Origin: WHTX01 sp038255145
GTDB lineage: Bacteria; Actinomycetota; Acidimicrobiia; Acidimicrobiales; CAIXPF01
Length of the DNA stretch: 64,000 nucleotides
Assembly: GCA_038255145.1 (NCBI GenBank)
Contig: JBBSLP010000001.1
Span: forward strand, 198,225 to 262,224
Reading direction: 5' to 3'
The translations under genes were made by a program, and so were the position numbers. Below the pieces are notes generated by a model. It was not told the DNA's origin. It worked only from the letters and a program-made list of their open reading frames with translations, and made no database searches. This document shows, piece by piece, positions 8,141 to 17,061 of this stretch. Every line of letters begins with the position of its first letter. The stretch's first letter is position 1.

Positions 8141-8281
8141 TCAGATCTCCGGTACGTCGTCCACCGTGGGGTTCTGCGTCTCACTGCGGCTGAACCTTCG
8201 CTGCAGAAGTGGTCCGAACTGGGCGAAGGCGAACAGCGCCGCCAACACGAGGGCGAGCACCACGCCGAGGAACGATCCCAT
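8141..8281 (-). CDS. 46-residue single-span membrane peptide
   Basis: ATG at 8281, TGA at 8143-8141. It starts MGSFLGVVLALVLAALFAFA: a single transmembrane helix at residues about 4-22, then a basic stretch (LLQRRFS) and an acidic tail ending DDVPEI. Its start lies 2 nt downstream of the stop codon of the 8284-8745 gene on the same strand, so the two are very probably cotranscribed. Orientation by the positive-inside rule puts the C-terminus in the cytoplasm. Function unknown; it could be a partner or anchor for the upstream protein. Confidence 0.6.
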   Translation of the reverse strand: MGSFLGVVLALVLAALFAFAQFGPLLQRRFSRSETQNPTVDDVPEI

Positions 8282-8283
8282 GA

Positions 8284-8745
8284 TCAGCCCTGCGGTTGGG
8301 CGACGGTGATCGCCGCCGAGCCATCACGGGCTTGGATCTCGGCCGCGGTCGCGGCCAGGAACCGCTTGTAGGGCGCCATGCCGTAGATCTGCTTGGGCCC
8401 CGCAGGGATGACGAACAGGAACTTGCTCTGCTGCGTCTTGAACGTCTCCAGTCCACCGATCCGCAACCTCGTGCGCCCGTCGAGACCCACCGACGCCGTG
8501 GCCGAGAACGTACAGAGCTCGACCAGGCGCTTGCCCGAGGTCAGGGAGAACACCATGGTGGATTCCGTCGTCCTCACCACGTTGACCATCGCGCCGAGGT
8601 TGGTGATGCCCGTTGTGAGCAGGCTCGCCCCACCCCCCTTGACCGACCCCGCCATCGACCGCAGGAGGTTGAACACCTCCGCCGGTGGCATCGCCGTCGT
8701 CCCTGTCAGCGCCGTGCCTGCGCGCGCTTTCGCCGTCACGCCCAT
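8284..8745 (-). CDS. Hypothetical protein (about 153 aa)
   Basis: Start chosen at ATG 8745 (MGVTAKARAG); an upstream ATG at 8781 adds 12 charged residues. The sequence alternates beta-like and helical segments: PPAEVFNLLRSM, SKFLFVIPAGPKQIYGMAPYKRFLAATAAEI. It has one Cys, no signal peptide and no recognised catalytic motif. The pattern (KFLFVIPAGPK near the end of a beta-rich domain) hints at an SRPBCC- or PH-like fold, but this is only an impression. It is followed by a 46-residue membrane peptide, possibly a partner. Confidence 0.5.
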   Translation of the reverse strand: MGVTAKARAGTALTGTTAMPPAEVFNLLRSMAGSVKGGGASLLTTGITNLGAMVNVVRTTESTMVFSLTSGKRLVELCTFSATASVGLDGRTRLRIGGLETFKTQQSKFLFVIPAGPKQIYGMAPYKRFLAATAAEIQARDGSAAITVAQPQG

Positions 8746-8889
8746 CGCCCCACCCCGCCTCTCCCGCTCCGATACCTGCACGCACGAAGCTATCGACTCG
8801 TGAAGGAAACCGCGCGACCCCGGGATGAAGGCAAGAACGACATCAGCGGCACTGCGACATGAGCCAATTGAGCGACAGCGCTGAACTGC

Positions 8890-9492
8890 TCAGACGTCGG
8901 CCTGGTAGGGCGGGGCCGGGTCGTACTGGATGTACTTCTGCACGGCTCGGGCGTGGTCGGGGCCGTGGATCTGGCCGATGAGCCACAGGGCCATGTCGAT
9001 CCCCGCCGACACCCCCTGGGAGCTGACCACCTTGCCGTCACGCACCCAACGCCGGTCCCGGACCACGTTGGCCCCCCGCTGCTCCAGGGCCTCCTCGAAG
9101 CTCCAGTGGGTGGCCAGCTTCTTGCCCTCCGCCACCCCCGAGGTGTGCAGCAGCAGCGCACCCGTGCACACCGAGGTGGTCCACGTGGTGGTGGCGTCCT
9201 GGTCCCGCAGCCAGGCCAGCACCTTCTCGTTGTCGGCCTCGCGCCGCGTGCCCTGGCCCCCGGGCACCAGCACGACGTCGAGCGGGGGGTGGTCGCCCAG
9301 GTCGTGATCGGCCAGCACCCGCAGGCCCTTGTTGCACCGCACCACCCCGCCGCCCTCGGCGATGGAGACCACCCGCCCCTCGGGCAGCGACCCACCGTTG
9401 ACCACCATCTCGGACACGGTGAACACCTCCCACGGGCCGACCCAGTCGAGCTCCTCGGCGCCCTCGAAGATCAGCAGGCCGTACGTCGTCAT
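8890..9492 (-). CDS. DJ-1/PfpI family protein, isonitrile hydratase-like
   Basis: 200 residues, ATG start overlapping the stop of the upstream regulator by 4 nt (ATGA). DJ-1/PfpI fold with early LLIFEGAEELDWVGPWEVF, then VVLVPGG and the nucleophile elbow TSVCTGALLL with C109. LATHW and an acidic residue in the first loop complete the pattern. InhA-type isonitrile hydratases (isonitrile to N-substituted formamide) share this layout, including the Asp near residue 16-17. Genetic coupling to a GlxA-type regulator carrying its own DJ-1 domain suggests control by the same or a related ligand. Confidence 0.82.
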   Translation of the reverse strand: MTTYGLLIFEGAEELDWVGPWEVFTVSEMVVNGGSLPEGRVVSIAEGGGVVRCNKGLRVLADHDLGDHPPLDVVLVPGGQGTRREADNEKVLAWLRDQDATTTWTTSVCTGALLLHTSGVAEGKKLATHWSFEEALEQRGANVVRDRRWVRDGKVVSSQGVSAGIDMALWLIGQIHGPDHARAVQKYIQYDPAPPYQADV

Positions 9493-10574
9493 GTGCGTGC
9501 TCCCTGTGCGTGTGCCATGTCGTGTTCGATGGGGTCGATCGGGTCGATCGGGTCGGTATCGCCGCCGACGGTGCGGAAACGGCGTCGATAGTCGCTGGGG
9601 CTGACGCCCAGGCGCCGTAGGAACACCCGGCGCAACGTCTCGGAGGTACCGAAGCCGCAGCGTCGGGCCACGACATCCACGCCGACGCCGGCGCCCTCGA
9701 GCTCCCGGCGGGCAGCCTCCAACCTCACGTCCTCGACGTAGCGACCGGGAGGCAGGCCCACCTCGCGGGCGAACACCCGCACGAAGTGGCGGGGTGACAG
9801 GCCGGCGGCGGCCGCCATCACGTCGACGGACAGCTCGGCGCCGGGGTCACGCTGCACCAGCTCGCACACGGCCCGCACCGGCTCGTGCTCGGGCGAGGCC
9901 GTCCACAACGGCACGCTGTACTGGCTCTGCCCTCCGGGGCGGCGCAGGAACATGACCAGGTGGCGGGCGATGCGGACCGCGGTGGCCGCCCCCCAGTCGT
10001 CCTCCACCAGCGCCAGCGCCAGGTCGATGCCTGCGGTCACCCCCGCCGAGGTCCACACGTCCCCGTCACGCACGAACAGGGGGTCAGACTCGACCGTCAC
10101 CCCAGGGTGCTCGCGGGCCAGACGGGAGGTGGCCGACCAGTGGGTCGTGGCCCGGCGCCCGTCGAGGAGCCCGGCGGTGGCCAGAAGGAACGCTCCGGTA
10201 CATACGGACGTGACTCGATCCGCGCCGGCGGCGAGGCGAACCACCTCGGCCACGACCGCGGGGTCGTCACACGCCTGCCTGACCCCGGGACCGCCCACGA
10301 CCACGAGCGTGTGCGCGGGACCGGCGACGTCAGCCAGGGCGGCGTCGGCCACCACGGCCAGGCCGCTGCGGGCCCGCACCGGACCAGCCCGAAGAGCAGC
10401 GATGACGAGCTCGTAGCGGGGCCCGGCCCGCCCTTCGGCGTCGACGACCTCGTTGGCTCCGGCGAACACCTCGTGGGGCCCGGTCACGTCGAGCGGCTGC
10501 AGGCCGTCGAACACCACCAGCACCACCCGTCGTGCGCCCACGCCCGCTGCCTCCACACGGGCAGCATCGGCCCC
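9489..10574 (-). CDS. GlxA/FtrA-family transcriptional regulator (DJ-1 domain plus AraC HTH)
   Basis: 361 residues with the start placed at ATG 10574 (MGADAARVEAAG). Residues about 20-200 form a DJ-1/PfpI-like sensor (VVLVVFDGLQPLDVTGPHEV, VVVGGPG, TSVCTGAFLLATAGLLDG). Residues about 225-340 contain two AraC helix-turn-helix units (LSVDVMAAAAGLSPRHFVRVF, VDVVARRCGFGTSETLRRVF). The tail carries a DPIDPIDPIE repeat encoded by a 9-nt tandem repeat at about 9529-9555. The protein is translationally coupled to the DJ-1 enzyme gene downstream and probably controls it. Confidence 0.88.
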   Translation of the reverse strand, partial: GADAARVEAAGVGARRVVLVVFDGLQPLDVTGPHEVFAGANEVVDAEGRAGPRYELVIAALRAGPVRARSGLAVVADAALADVAGPAHTLVVVGGPGVRQACDDPAVVAEVVRLAAGADRVTSVCTGAFLLATAGLLDGRRATTHWSATSRLAREHPGVTVESDPLFVRDGDVWTSAGVTAGIDLALALVEDDWGAATAVRIARHLVMFLRRPGGQSQYSVPLWTASPEHEPVRAVCELVQRDPGAELSVDVMAAAAGLSPRHFVRVFAREVGLPPGRYVEDVRLEAARRELEGAGVGVDVVARRCGFGTSETLRRVFLRRLGVSPSDYRRRFRTVGGDTDPIDPIDPIEHDMAHAQGART

Positions 10575-10659
10575 CATGGGTCGTGGCGTCAACGACCCTG
10601 ACCCCACCTTTCCTGCCACCATCCTGCCGCTCCAGCCCCGACCGCAGGGTCGAGCGAGG

Positions 10660-10972
10660 TCGGACCGGGCGGGAGACCCGCACAGGAACTCGTCGCCCCG
10701 TAGCGCACGATCAGGTCGTAGGAGCGCAGGTGGAGGCGGATGGTCTCGACGACCTCGTTAAGCAACTCGTCCCCGGCCGCGTGGCCCCGCGGCACGGACG
10801 TCACGGGCCTCAGCGGCCACGTTGTCGGCCTCGGCACTGTGGTCGCGGGCCCGGAACGCTGGTCCCGCTGGTCGCCGATGTGGTCCCGATCTGCGCTCGA
10901 GGCGCCGCCGGGCCCGTCGTCCGTCGGCAGCTCCTGCGAGCGGCCGCCGCCGGCATCGTCACGGGCGCTCAT
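10660..10972 (-). pseudogene. Decayed GGDEF (diguanylate cyclase) gene
   Basis: An ATG at 10972 overlaps the TGA of the preceding GGDEF/EAL gene (ATGA), so this was once a coupled downstream cistron. The frame starts MSARDDAGG and has Asp/Arg-rich heptad-like text (ADRDHIGDQRDQR). It then reads GHAAGDELL, NEVVETIRLHLRSYDLIVRYG, all typical of the region before GGDEF. The Gly-Gly-Asp-Glu-Phe motif is split: after RYG the frame must shift by one base to read GDEFLCG. The front half of the GGDEF domain and everything after the motif are missing. It is a relic with an internal deletion and a frameshift. Confidence 0.7.
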
Positions 10973-13494
10973 GCGGTCGGCCCCACCAGGGCGACGTCGG
11001 CGGGGGACGGCCATGGGCTACCCCGAGGCTCGTCGGTGGCCAGCGTCGCCCCCGCCACGACCTGGCCGAGGGCCACGGCGTGGCCGACGTGGAACCCCTG
11101 GGCGAAGTCGACCCCGTGCTCGGCCAGGAAGCGGAGGGTGGCCTCGTCGCCCACGAACTCGGCCGTGGTGTGCTTGCCCAGACCTCTCGCCACCCGGACC
11201 AGGGCATCGATGATGAGCTGGTCGGTGGGGCTGGCCAGGCAGTTGACCACGAACTCACCGTCGATCTTGAGGTCGTCGAAGGGCAGGTGCTTGAGGTAGA
11301 AGAAGCTGCCGAACCCGGCACCGAAGTCGTCGAGGGCGAACGAGCACCCCAGGGTCGACAGCCGTTGGGCGAACTCGCGGGCCAGGCCGATGTTGGCCAC
11401 AGCCGCCGTCTCGGTCACCTCGAAGGTCAGCCGCGACGGGTCCACGGACGGGCACTCGCCCAGTCGTCGCTCGATGAAGGCCAGCAGCTCGGCGTTGCCC
11501 AGGAACGAGGCCGGCGGGATGATCTCGCCGGCGTCGCCGACCATGCGCAGGAGCAGCTCGTGACGCACGACCAGTGACGTGGACAGCTCGAGGATGGGCT
11601 GGGCGAAGAGGGTGAACCGGTCGTGGTCGAAGGCGTGGATGATCCGGTCCACCCAGGCCAGGCGGGACCTGGTCCGTGGTGGCTCGTCGCCGTTCGCCGG
11701 GTGCATGGCGTAGCCGTCGCGGCCCGCCTCCTTGGCGCCGTACATGGACAGGTCGGCCTTTATCAGCACCTCTTCCCCGGTGAGGCCGGGCTCGTCGAAC
11801 ATGGCGATGCCGATGCAGGTGGTGATGCGGCGGGGCGGCCCGCCGGCCAGCACGATGACCTCGTTGCGCACCGTCTCCAGCAGGTCCCGGGCCACCAGCT
11901 CGGCTTCCTCGCGGGTGGCGTGGGGAAGGATGACGGCGAACTCGTCACCACCGAGTCGGGCCACGACGTCCGTGGAGCGCAGACGGCGGCGCAGCAGCTG
12001 GGCCACCGAGACGATGAGCTCGTCGCCGGTGCTGTGGCCCAGGGTGTCGTTGATCTGCTTGAAGTGGTCCAGGTCCAACACGAGCAGGGCGGCGACGGGC
12101 CCGTACCGGGCCACGCTGGCCGCCTGGCGATCGAGCTCCACCTTGAAGCTGCGACGGTTCCGCAAGCCGGTGAGCGGATCGTGGTCGGCCAGGTGCTGGA
12201 GCTGGGCGTCGAAGCGCTTGCGGTCGGTGATGTCGAGGAAGTGGCTGAGGAGGTGGACCGGCTCCCCCGCCGCGTCATGGACCACGGTGGTCGACCGCAG
12301 CACCCACACGACGTGGCCGTCGGCGTGGACCAGACGGGCCTCGGCGGTGTTCGTCGGTCCCGATGCGGCGACCGCGACGCGGACCCCGTCCCCGGCCCGG
12401 TGGTCCCCGTCGGGGTCACCGAGGGCGAGGGGGTCGACGCACAGCTCATCGGAGGTGTGGCCCGTCAGCCGGCAGAGGGCGTCGTTCACCGCCAGGGCCT
12501 GCCCGGCCAGGTCGGTGAGGGCCATGCCCACGGGCGCGGCGTCGAAGGCGGTGCGGTAGCGCTCCTCCGCCGCTCGCCGTGCCTCCTCGTCGGCCCGCTG
12601 GCGGCCGACGTCACGGGCGACGATCAGCAGCTGGTCGACCCGACCATCGGCCGCGGCCATGGGCACGGCTTCGATGTGCAGGTCCATGCCGGTGACGTCG
12701 GAGTGGTAGGGGAACGACGCCGCTGTCCCCTCCAACGCGGCCTGGAACCGGGGCTCCATGAAGGCCAGGGCCACGGGCGACAGGTAGTCGTCCAGTCGCT
12801 GGCCGGGCCGGATGGTGGTGGCGTAGGTCCCGGTCGACACGGCAGGACCCGCGGCCATCAGCACGCGCAGGTCGGCGTCGAAGACCGTCACCGACGTGTC
12901 GGGCAGGTGGGCGACGAGGGTGCGGTAGCGGGCTTCGCTGGCCTCCAACGCCCGGACGCTGAGCGCGTCGACCTCATCGGAGCTCTCGAGCTCGAGGACG
13001 CGGGCCAACATGTCGGCCAGGGCCCGTCCCGCGGCGCCGAGGCTGCCCTCCAGCGGACCCGGGGTGCGTCGGTACAGGGTCAGGGTTCCGGCGCGGCGGT
13101 CACCGCGGCGGACGGGGAAGCAGAACAGGGCGGCTGATCCGGTCGTCACCGCGGCCTCGGCCAACATCGGGAAGCGGTCGTCACCGGCCAGGTCGGGGAC
13201 GGACACCACGTTCCCCGACGCCCACGCCGACAGGCAGGGACCCTGGCCGGTCTCGTGCTGCAGCCGTTCGAACCTCAGTACGCCCGCGGCCGAAGCGGCC
13301 ACATGGCGCCGAGCGGGGTCATCGGACAACAGCGACACCGCCACCGCCACCGCGAGGTCGTCGGCGATCTGGTGCACGAAGCGGACCAGCGCGAGATCGA
13401 GGAGGCGGTGGGTCACCAGGTCCTGGACGAGGCCCCGCAACGCCAGCGCACACCTGTCGACCATGAGCCCGACCACCATCCAGCAATCGAGCAT
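10969..13494 (-). CDS. GAF-PAS-GGDEF protein with degenerate EAL domain
   Basis: 841 residues from ATG 13494; a start at 13584 or 13464 is also possible. Order: N-terminal GAF-like domain (about 20-170), two PAS/PAC regions (about 195-450), GGDEF (about 455-620), EAL-like (about 640-830). GGDEF is intact (RLGGDEFAVIL) and carries an RxxD inhibitory site five residues upstream (RSTD). The EAL domain looks inactive: the EAL signature reads ELL, the segment that should contain the metal-binding VNLSA is missing (about 40 residues lost), and EGVE is altered to EFVG. LDDFG is retained. Probably a diguanylate cyclase with a regulatory EAL remnant. Coupled to the decayed gene at 10972. Confidence 0.88.
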   Translation of the reverse strand: MLDCWMVVGLMVDRCALALRGLVQDLVTHRLLDLALVRFVHQIADDLAVAVAVSLLSDDPARRHVAASAAGVLRFERLQHETGQGPCLSAWASGNVVSVPDLAGDDRFPMLAEAAVTTGSAALFCFPVRRGDRRAGTLTLYRRTPGPLEGSLGAAGRALADMLARVLELESSDEVDALSVRALEASEARYRTLVAHLPDTSVTVFDADLRVLMAAGPAVSTGTYATTIRPGQRLDDYLSPVALAFMEPRFQAALEGTAASFPYHSDVTGMDLHIEAVPMAAADGRVDQLLIVARDVGRQRADEEARRAAEERYRTAFDAAPVGMALTDLAGQALAVNDALCRLTGHTSDELCVDPLALGDPDGDHRAGDGVRVAVAASGPTNTAEARLVHADGHVVWVLRSTTVVHDAAGEPVHLLSHFLDITDRKRFDAQLQHLADHDPLTGLRNRRSFKVELDRQAASVARYGPVAALLVLDLDHFKQINDTLGHSTGDELIVSVAQLLRRRLRSTDVVARLGGDEFAVILPHATREEAELVARDLLETVRNEVIVLAGGPPRRITTCIGIAMFDEPGLTGEEVLIKADLSMYGAKEAGRDGYAMHPANGDEPPRTRSRLAWVDRIIHAFDHDRFTLFAQPILELSTSLVVRHELLLRMVGDAGEIIPPASFLGNAELLAFIERRLGECPSVDPSRLTFEVTETAAVANIGLAREFAQRLSTLGCSFALDDFGAGFGSFFYLKHLPFDDLKIDGEFVVNCLASPTDQLIIDALVRVARGLGKHTTAEFVGDEATLRFLAEHGVDFAQGFHVGHAVALGQVVAGATLATDEPRGSPWPSPADVALVGPTA

Positions 13495-13684
13495 CCGCTC
13501 ATGTCCGGGCGGGACACGTCCACGACGATATGACCGAAAGTAGCACAGCTGCCACTTTGGGTAAGCGTTCGGCCCAGACCGCACCGCGACCGGGTGGCGG
13601 GGCTCGGGCTACCTTGTCGCCTGCCGGCCATCCGAGGCGAGGGAAGGCCGACGGCAGCGTGACGAACGAGGGGGCTCGAGCGAC
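13495..13684. promoter_or_regulatory. Divergent intergenic region
   Basis: About 190 nt between the minus-strand GGDEF/EAL gene and the plus-strand crotonase. A local drop in GC at about 13525-13560 marks the likely minus-strand promoter. No clear palindrome was found. Confidence 0.35.
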
Positions 13685-14464
13685 GTGACCACCACCAGCA
13701 CCACCGGCAGCGACGAGTTGCGCATCGACCACGAGGGCGCCGTGCGCACGGTGACCCTGACCAGGCCGGAGAAGGTCAACGCCCTGACCCAGTCCATGCT
13801 CGATGGCCTCGAGGCGGCCTTCCGGGCCGAGCCCGGTCCCGAGGAGCGGGTGACGGTGCTGCGGTCCGAGGGTCGGGTGTTCTGCGCCGGGCTCGACCTG
13901 CGCGAGCGCAAGGCCGGGGTGATGGGCGAGAGCCCCATCGAGGCCATGCTCCACGCCGTGGAGACCTACCCCCTGCCGGTGGTGGCGGTGGTGCAGGGGG
14001 CGGCCATCGCCGGGGGCAACGAACTGGCCCTGCACTGCGACTTCGTGATCGCCTCGACCGAGGCCCGCTTCGGCATGTCCCTGGCCCAGATCGGCCTGGC
14101 CCCGACGTGGTTCCTGGCCAAGAAGCTGCTCGAGGTGGGCGGCCCGGTGCTGGCCCGGGACATCCTGCTGCTGGGCGACCCGGTGCCGGCCGAACGTCTG
14201 GCCGCACTGGGCGTGATCAGCCGGGCCGTGGCCCCCGACCGCCTCCAGGCCGAGGTCGACGCCGTGGTCGGCCGCCTGGCCGCCAACGCCCCGCTGTCAC
14301 TGCGGGCCATGAAGGCGGTGCTGGTGCGGGAGATGGCCTTCCGCGACCAGATCCCCCACGCCGATGTCGATGCCCTGGTCGACGCGGCCCGCACCAGCGA
14401 AGACGCCATCGAAGGCGTGGCTGCCAAGCTCGAACGGCGTCCCCCGAGGTTCCTCGGCCGCTGA
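13685..14464 (+). CDS. Enoyl-CoA hydratase/isomerase family protein
   Basis: 259 residues from a GTG. Crotonase fold with LTRPEKVNALTQSMLDGL, the oxyanion-hole segment VFCAGLDLRERKAG and the second oxyanion strand VVAVVQGAAIAGGNELALHCDFVIAS split over a turn. A helical C-terminal trimerisation region follows. In the first catalytic position the usual GGG(C/L)E reads AGGNELA, retaining a Glu. The second Glu is replaced in the segment MSLAQIGLAP, so hydratase chemistry is uncertain; it may be an isomerase or another crotonase activity. Confidence 0.85.
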   Translation: MTTTSTTGSDELRIDHEGAVRTVTLTRPEKVNALTQSMLDGLEAAFRAEPGPEERVTVLRSEGRVFCAGLDLRERKAGVMGESPIEAMLHAVETYPLPVVAVVQGAAIAGGNELALHCDFVIASTEARFGMSLAQIGLAPTWFLAKKLLEVGGPVLARDILLLGDPVPAERLAALGVISRAVAPDRLQAEVDAVVGRLAANAPLSLRAMKAVLVREMAFRDQIPHADVDALVDAARTSEDAIEGVAAKLERRPPRFLGR

Positions 14465-14470
14465 TCGCGC

Positions 14471-15553
14471 TCAGCTGGCGCCGACGCCGAAGCGGTCGGC
14501 CAGGACCTGGCGGGCCTGCTCGACGGTGCGGCGGACGATCTCGGCCGCGGGCAGGACCTCGGTGATCGAGGCCACCCCCTGGCCGCAGGGCATGGAGCCC
14601 TGCTCGGTGTCCCCGTCGCGGCGGGCCACCACGTAGACGTCCCGGGAGTTCTTGAACTGCTTGGGGAAGGGCAGGATGTCCTGGGGCCGCGACTCCCAGT
14701 CCGCCGTCCACGCGTTGCGGATCGTACGCAGGGGCTTGCCCGAGTAGCTACGGGTCACGATGGTGGCATCCTCGTGGGCTTCGACGATCTTCTGCTTGTA
14801 GGCGGCGTGGGCGACCGCCTCCTCGCTGGCCACGAAGCGGGTGCCCATCCACACCCCCTGGGCCCCCATGGCCAGGGCGGTGGCCAGACCGATCCCATCC
14901 GTCACCCCGCCCGCCGTCAGCACCGGCTGGGAGATGGCGGCGACCACGGCCGGGGTCAGCGCGCTGGTGGCCACCCGACTGGTGTGCCCACCGCCCTCGG
15001 TGCCCTGGGCCACGACGATGTCGACTCCGGCGTCGGCCACCTGGCGGGCGTTCTTCACGTTGCCCACCAGGGCCATGACCACCATGGCACGCTCGTGCAT
15101 CAGCGCCACCCACGGGCCCGGGTTGCCCAGTCCCGAGGCGAACACCGGCACCTCTTCCTCCAACACGATCTGCATCAGCGCCTCGGGCTTGACCAGCGAC
15201 CCGTCCCGGTTGACGGCGAACTCGCCCAGGTTGATGTCCTTGGCCAGCTCAGCGGGGTCGGTCGGCGGGCGCTGGCTGGGCGGTCGGGGCAGGAGCACCT
15301 CGCCCGAGGTGGTCTGCACGGGCAGGATCAGGTCCACCCCGAAGGGCTTGTCGGTCAGCTCCCGCACCCGTTGGATCTCCAGGCGCAGCCGCTCGGGCGG
15401 GAAGCCGGCCCCGCCCAGCACCCCCAGGCCCCCGGCGTTGGACACCGCGGCCACGAGCTCGGCCCGGGCCACGTAGCCCATCCCCGCCTGCACGATCGGG
15501 TACTCGATGCCCAGCAGTTCACAGACAGGCGTGCGCAGCAGGTCACGGCTCAT
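14471..15553 (-). CDS. Nitronate monooxygenase / 2-nitropropane dioxygenase family
   Basis: 360 residues from ATG 15553 (MSRDLLRTPV). FMN-binding TIM barrel with IVQAGMGYVARAELVAAVSN, GGLGVLGGAGF and PFGVDLILPV. The phosphate-binding and catalytic segment is QGTEGGGHTSR, whose His matches the catalytic base of NMOs, followed by LTAGGVTDGIGLATALAMGA. It oxidises alkyl nitronates or related substrates, or acts as an NADH:quinone-type flavoprotein; these are not separable by sequence. It is convergent with the crotonase and divergent from the CoA-transferase. Confidence 0.88.
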   Translation of the reverse strand: MSRDLLRTPVCELLGIEYPIVQAGMGYVARAELVAAVSNAGGLGVLGGAGFPPERLRLEIQRVRELTDKPFGVDLILPVQTTSGEVLLPRPPSQRPPTDPAELAKDINLGEFAVNRDGSLVKPEALMQIVLEEEVPVFASGLGNPGPWVALMHERAMVVMALVGNVKNARQVADAGVDIVVAQGTEGGGHTSRVATSALTPAVVAAISQPVLTAGGVTDGIGLATALAMGAQGVWMGTRFVASEEAVAHAAYKQKIVEAHEDATIVTRSYSGKPLRTIRNAWTADWESRPQDILPFPKQFKNSRDVYVVARRDGDTEQGSMPCGQGVASITEVLPAAEIVRRTVEQARQVLADRFGVGAS

Positions 15554-15664
15554 GGGAACCCCCCCGGTCCTCGACGTGCACCGGACCCTACCGGCCACCC
15601 CGGGGGGCAGGTGCAACCACGATCCGGCGCCCCGGCCACCGCGGCCGGGCTAGAACCAACCGCC

Positions 15665-16978
15665 ATGGCGCGTGAACCCCAGATGTCCGACCTGGAGCGC
15701 TTCCTGCCGCCGTCCCCGGCCGACCGCCCGGCGCGCTGGTGCTCGGCGGACGAGGCCGTGGCCGCCATCCCCGAAGGGGCCCGCATCTTCATCGGCGGCG
15801 GGGCCACCACCCCCATGCGCCTGGTCCAGGCCCTCGACGACCAGCGCCACCGCTGGCGCCGCCTCGACATCGTCACCCCGGCCCTGCAGCGGCGCCTGCC
15901 CATCTTCGAGCACGCCGGTGCCCCCTTCCACTTCACCACCACCCAGGCCACCCCGGCCTTCAAGTACCTGTGGGACAGCGGCTTCGTCGACATCCTGCCC
16001 AGCCGCTACTCGGACCACGCCGCCCTGTGCGGGCCCGGCGGGCCCCTGGCCTGCGACGTGGCCCTGGTCACCGTGAGCTCACCAGGGCCCGACGGCAAGG
16101 TCAGCCTGGGCCTGTCGGTGGGCACCGCCGTCGTGCCCGCCCGCACGGCTCCCCTGGTCCTGGCCCAGGTCAACGCCGAGGTGCCCTACACGTTCGGGGC
16201 CAGCGAGCTGGAACTGGGCCAGCTCGACGCCCTGGTCAAGGGCGACGACGCCATCGTCGACAACCGATCGCGGGCCGGGCGCACGGGGGCGGATGGGACC
16301 GGGGAGGACGCCATCGGTGCCCGCATCGCCGACCTGGCCGCGGGGGCCATCGGCGACGGCTGCACCCTGCAGTTCGGGGTGGGCGGCATCCCCGACGCCA
16401 TCCTGGCCCGGCTGGGGGACCGCAAGGGCCTGCGGGTGCACTCGGGCCTGGTCAGCGAGGCGTGCGCCGACCTGCACGACGCCGGCGTCATCGAGGGCGT
16501 CATGGTGGCGGCCGAGGTGGTCAGCACCCCCCGCATGCGGGCCTGGGTCCACCGCAACCCCAACGTGCTCATGGGTCCGGCCGCCTTCACCCACGGGGTG
16601 GGCACCCTGGCCACGCTGGAGAACTTCGTGGCCATCAACTCGGCCGTGGAGATCGCCCTCGACGGATCGGCCAACTCGGAGGCTGCGGGCCGCGAGATCA
16701 TCTCGGGGCCCGGCGGCGCTCCCGATTTCGCCTTCGGGGCGTCGCTGGCCAGCGGGGGTCGGCTCATCCTCGCCCTGCGCTCCACGGCGTCCAAGGGCAC
16801 CATCTCCCGGGTGGTGCGTCGCATCGAACCCCCGGCTCCGGTGACCCTGCCCGCCTACCTGGCCGACATCATCGTCACCGAGCACGGGCGGGCCGATGTG
16901 CGGGGCCTGGCCGGGCGCCACCGGGCCGACGCCCTGCGGGCCGTGGCCGATCCTGCGCACGGGGCCGCCCTCGCTTGA
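15665..16978 (+). CDS. Acetyl-CoA hydrolase/transferase family (4-hydroxybutyrate CoA-transferase-like)
   Basis: 437 residues, ATG start at 15665. Two Rossmann-like halves: the first has ARIFIGGGATTPMRLVQAL and DVALVTVSSPG. The second has LQFGVGGIPDAILARLGD and HSGLVSEACADL, whose Glu aligns with the CoA-ester-forming glutamate of class I CoA-transferases. The C-terminal IIVTEHGRADVRGLAGRHRADAL is typical of the family. Substrates are probably short acyl-CoAs. It is followed by a hotdog thioesterase and an overlapping TetR gene on the same strand, suggesting an acyl-CoA operon with its own regulator. Confidence 0.88.
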   Translation: MAREPQMSDLERFLPPSPADRPARWCSADEAVAAIPEGARIFIGGGATTPMRLVQALDDQRHRWRRLDIVTPALQRRLPIFEHAGAPFHFTTTQATPAFKYLWDSGFVDILPSRYSDHAALCGPGGPLACDVALVTVSSPGPDGKVSLGLSVGTAVVPARTAPLVLAQVNAEVPYTFGASELELGQLDALVKGDDAIVDNRSRAGRTGADGTGEDAIGARIADLAAGAIGDGCTLQFGVGGIPDAILARLGDRKGLRVHSGLVSEACADLHDAGVIEGVMVAAEVVSTPRMRAWVHRNPNVLMGPAAFTHGVGTLATLENFVAINSAVEIALDGSANSEAAGREIISGPGGAPDFAFGASLASGGRLILALRSTASKGTISRVVRRIEPPAPVTLPAYLADIIVTEHGRADVRGLAGRHRADALRAVADPAHGAALA

Positions 16979-17061
16979 CCGTGCCCACCAGGACATGTGT
17001 CGTCGGTCACAACACAGAACGGGATTCGTGTCTCACCGTGCCGGCTGGGATCCTGTCGGCC

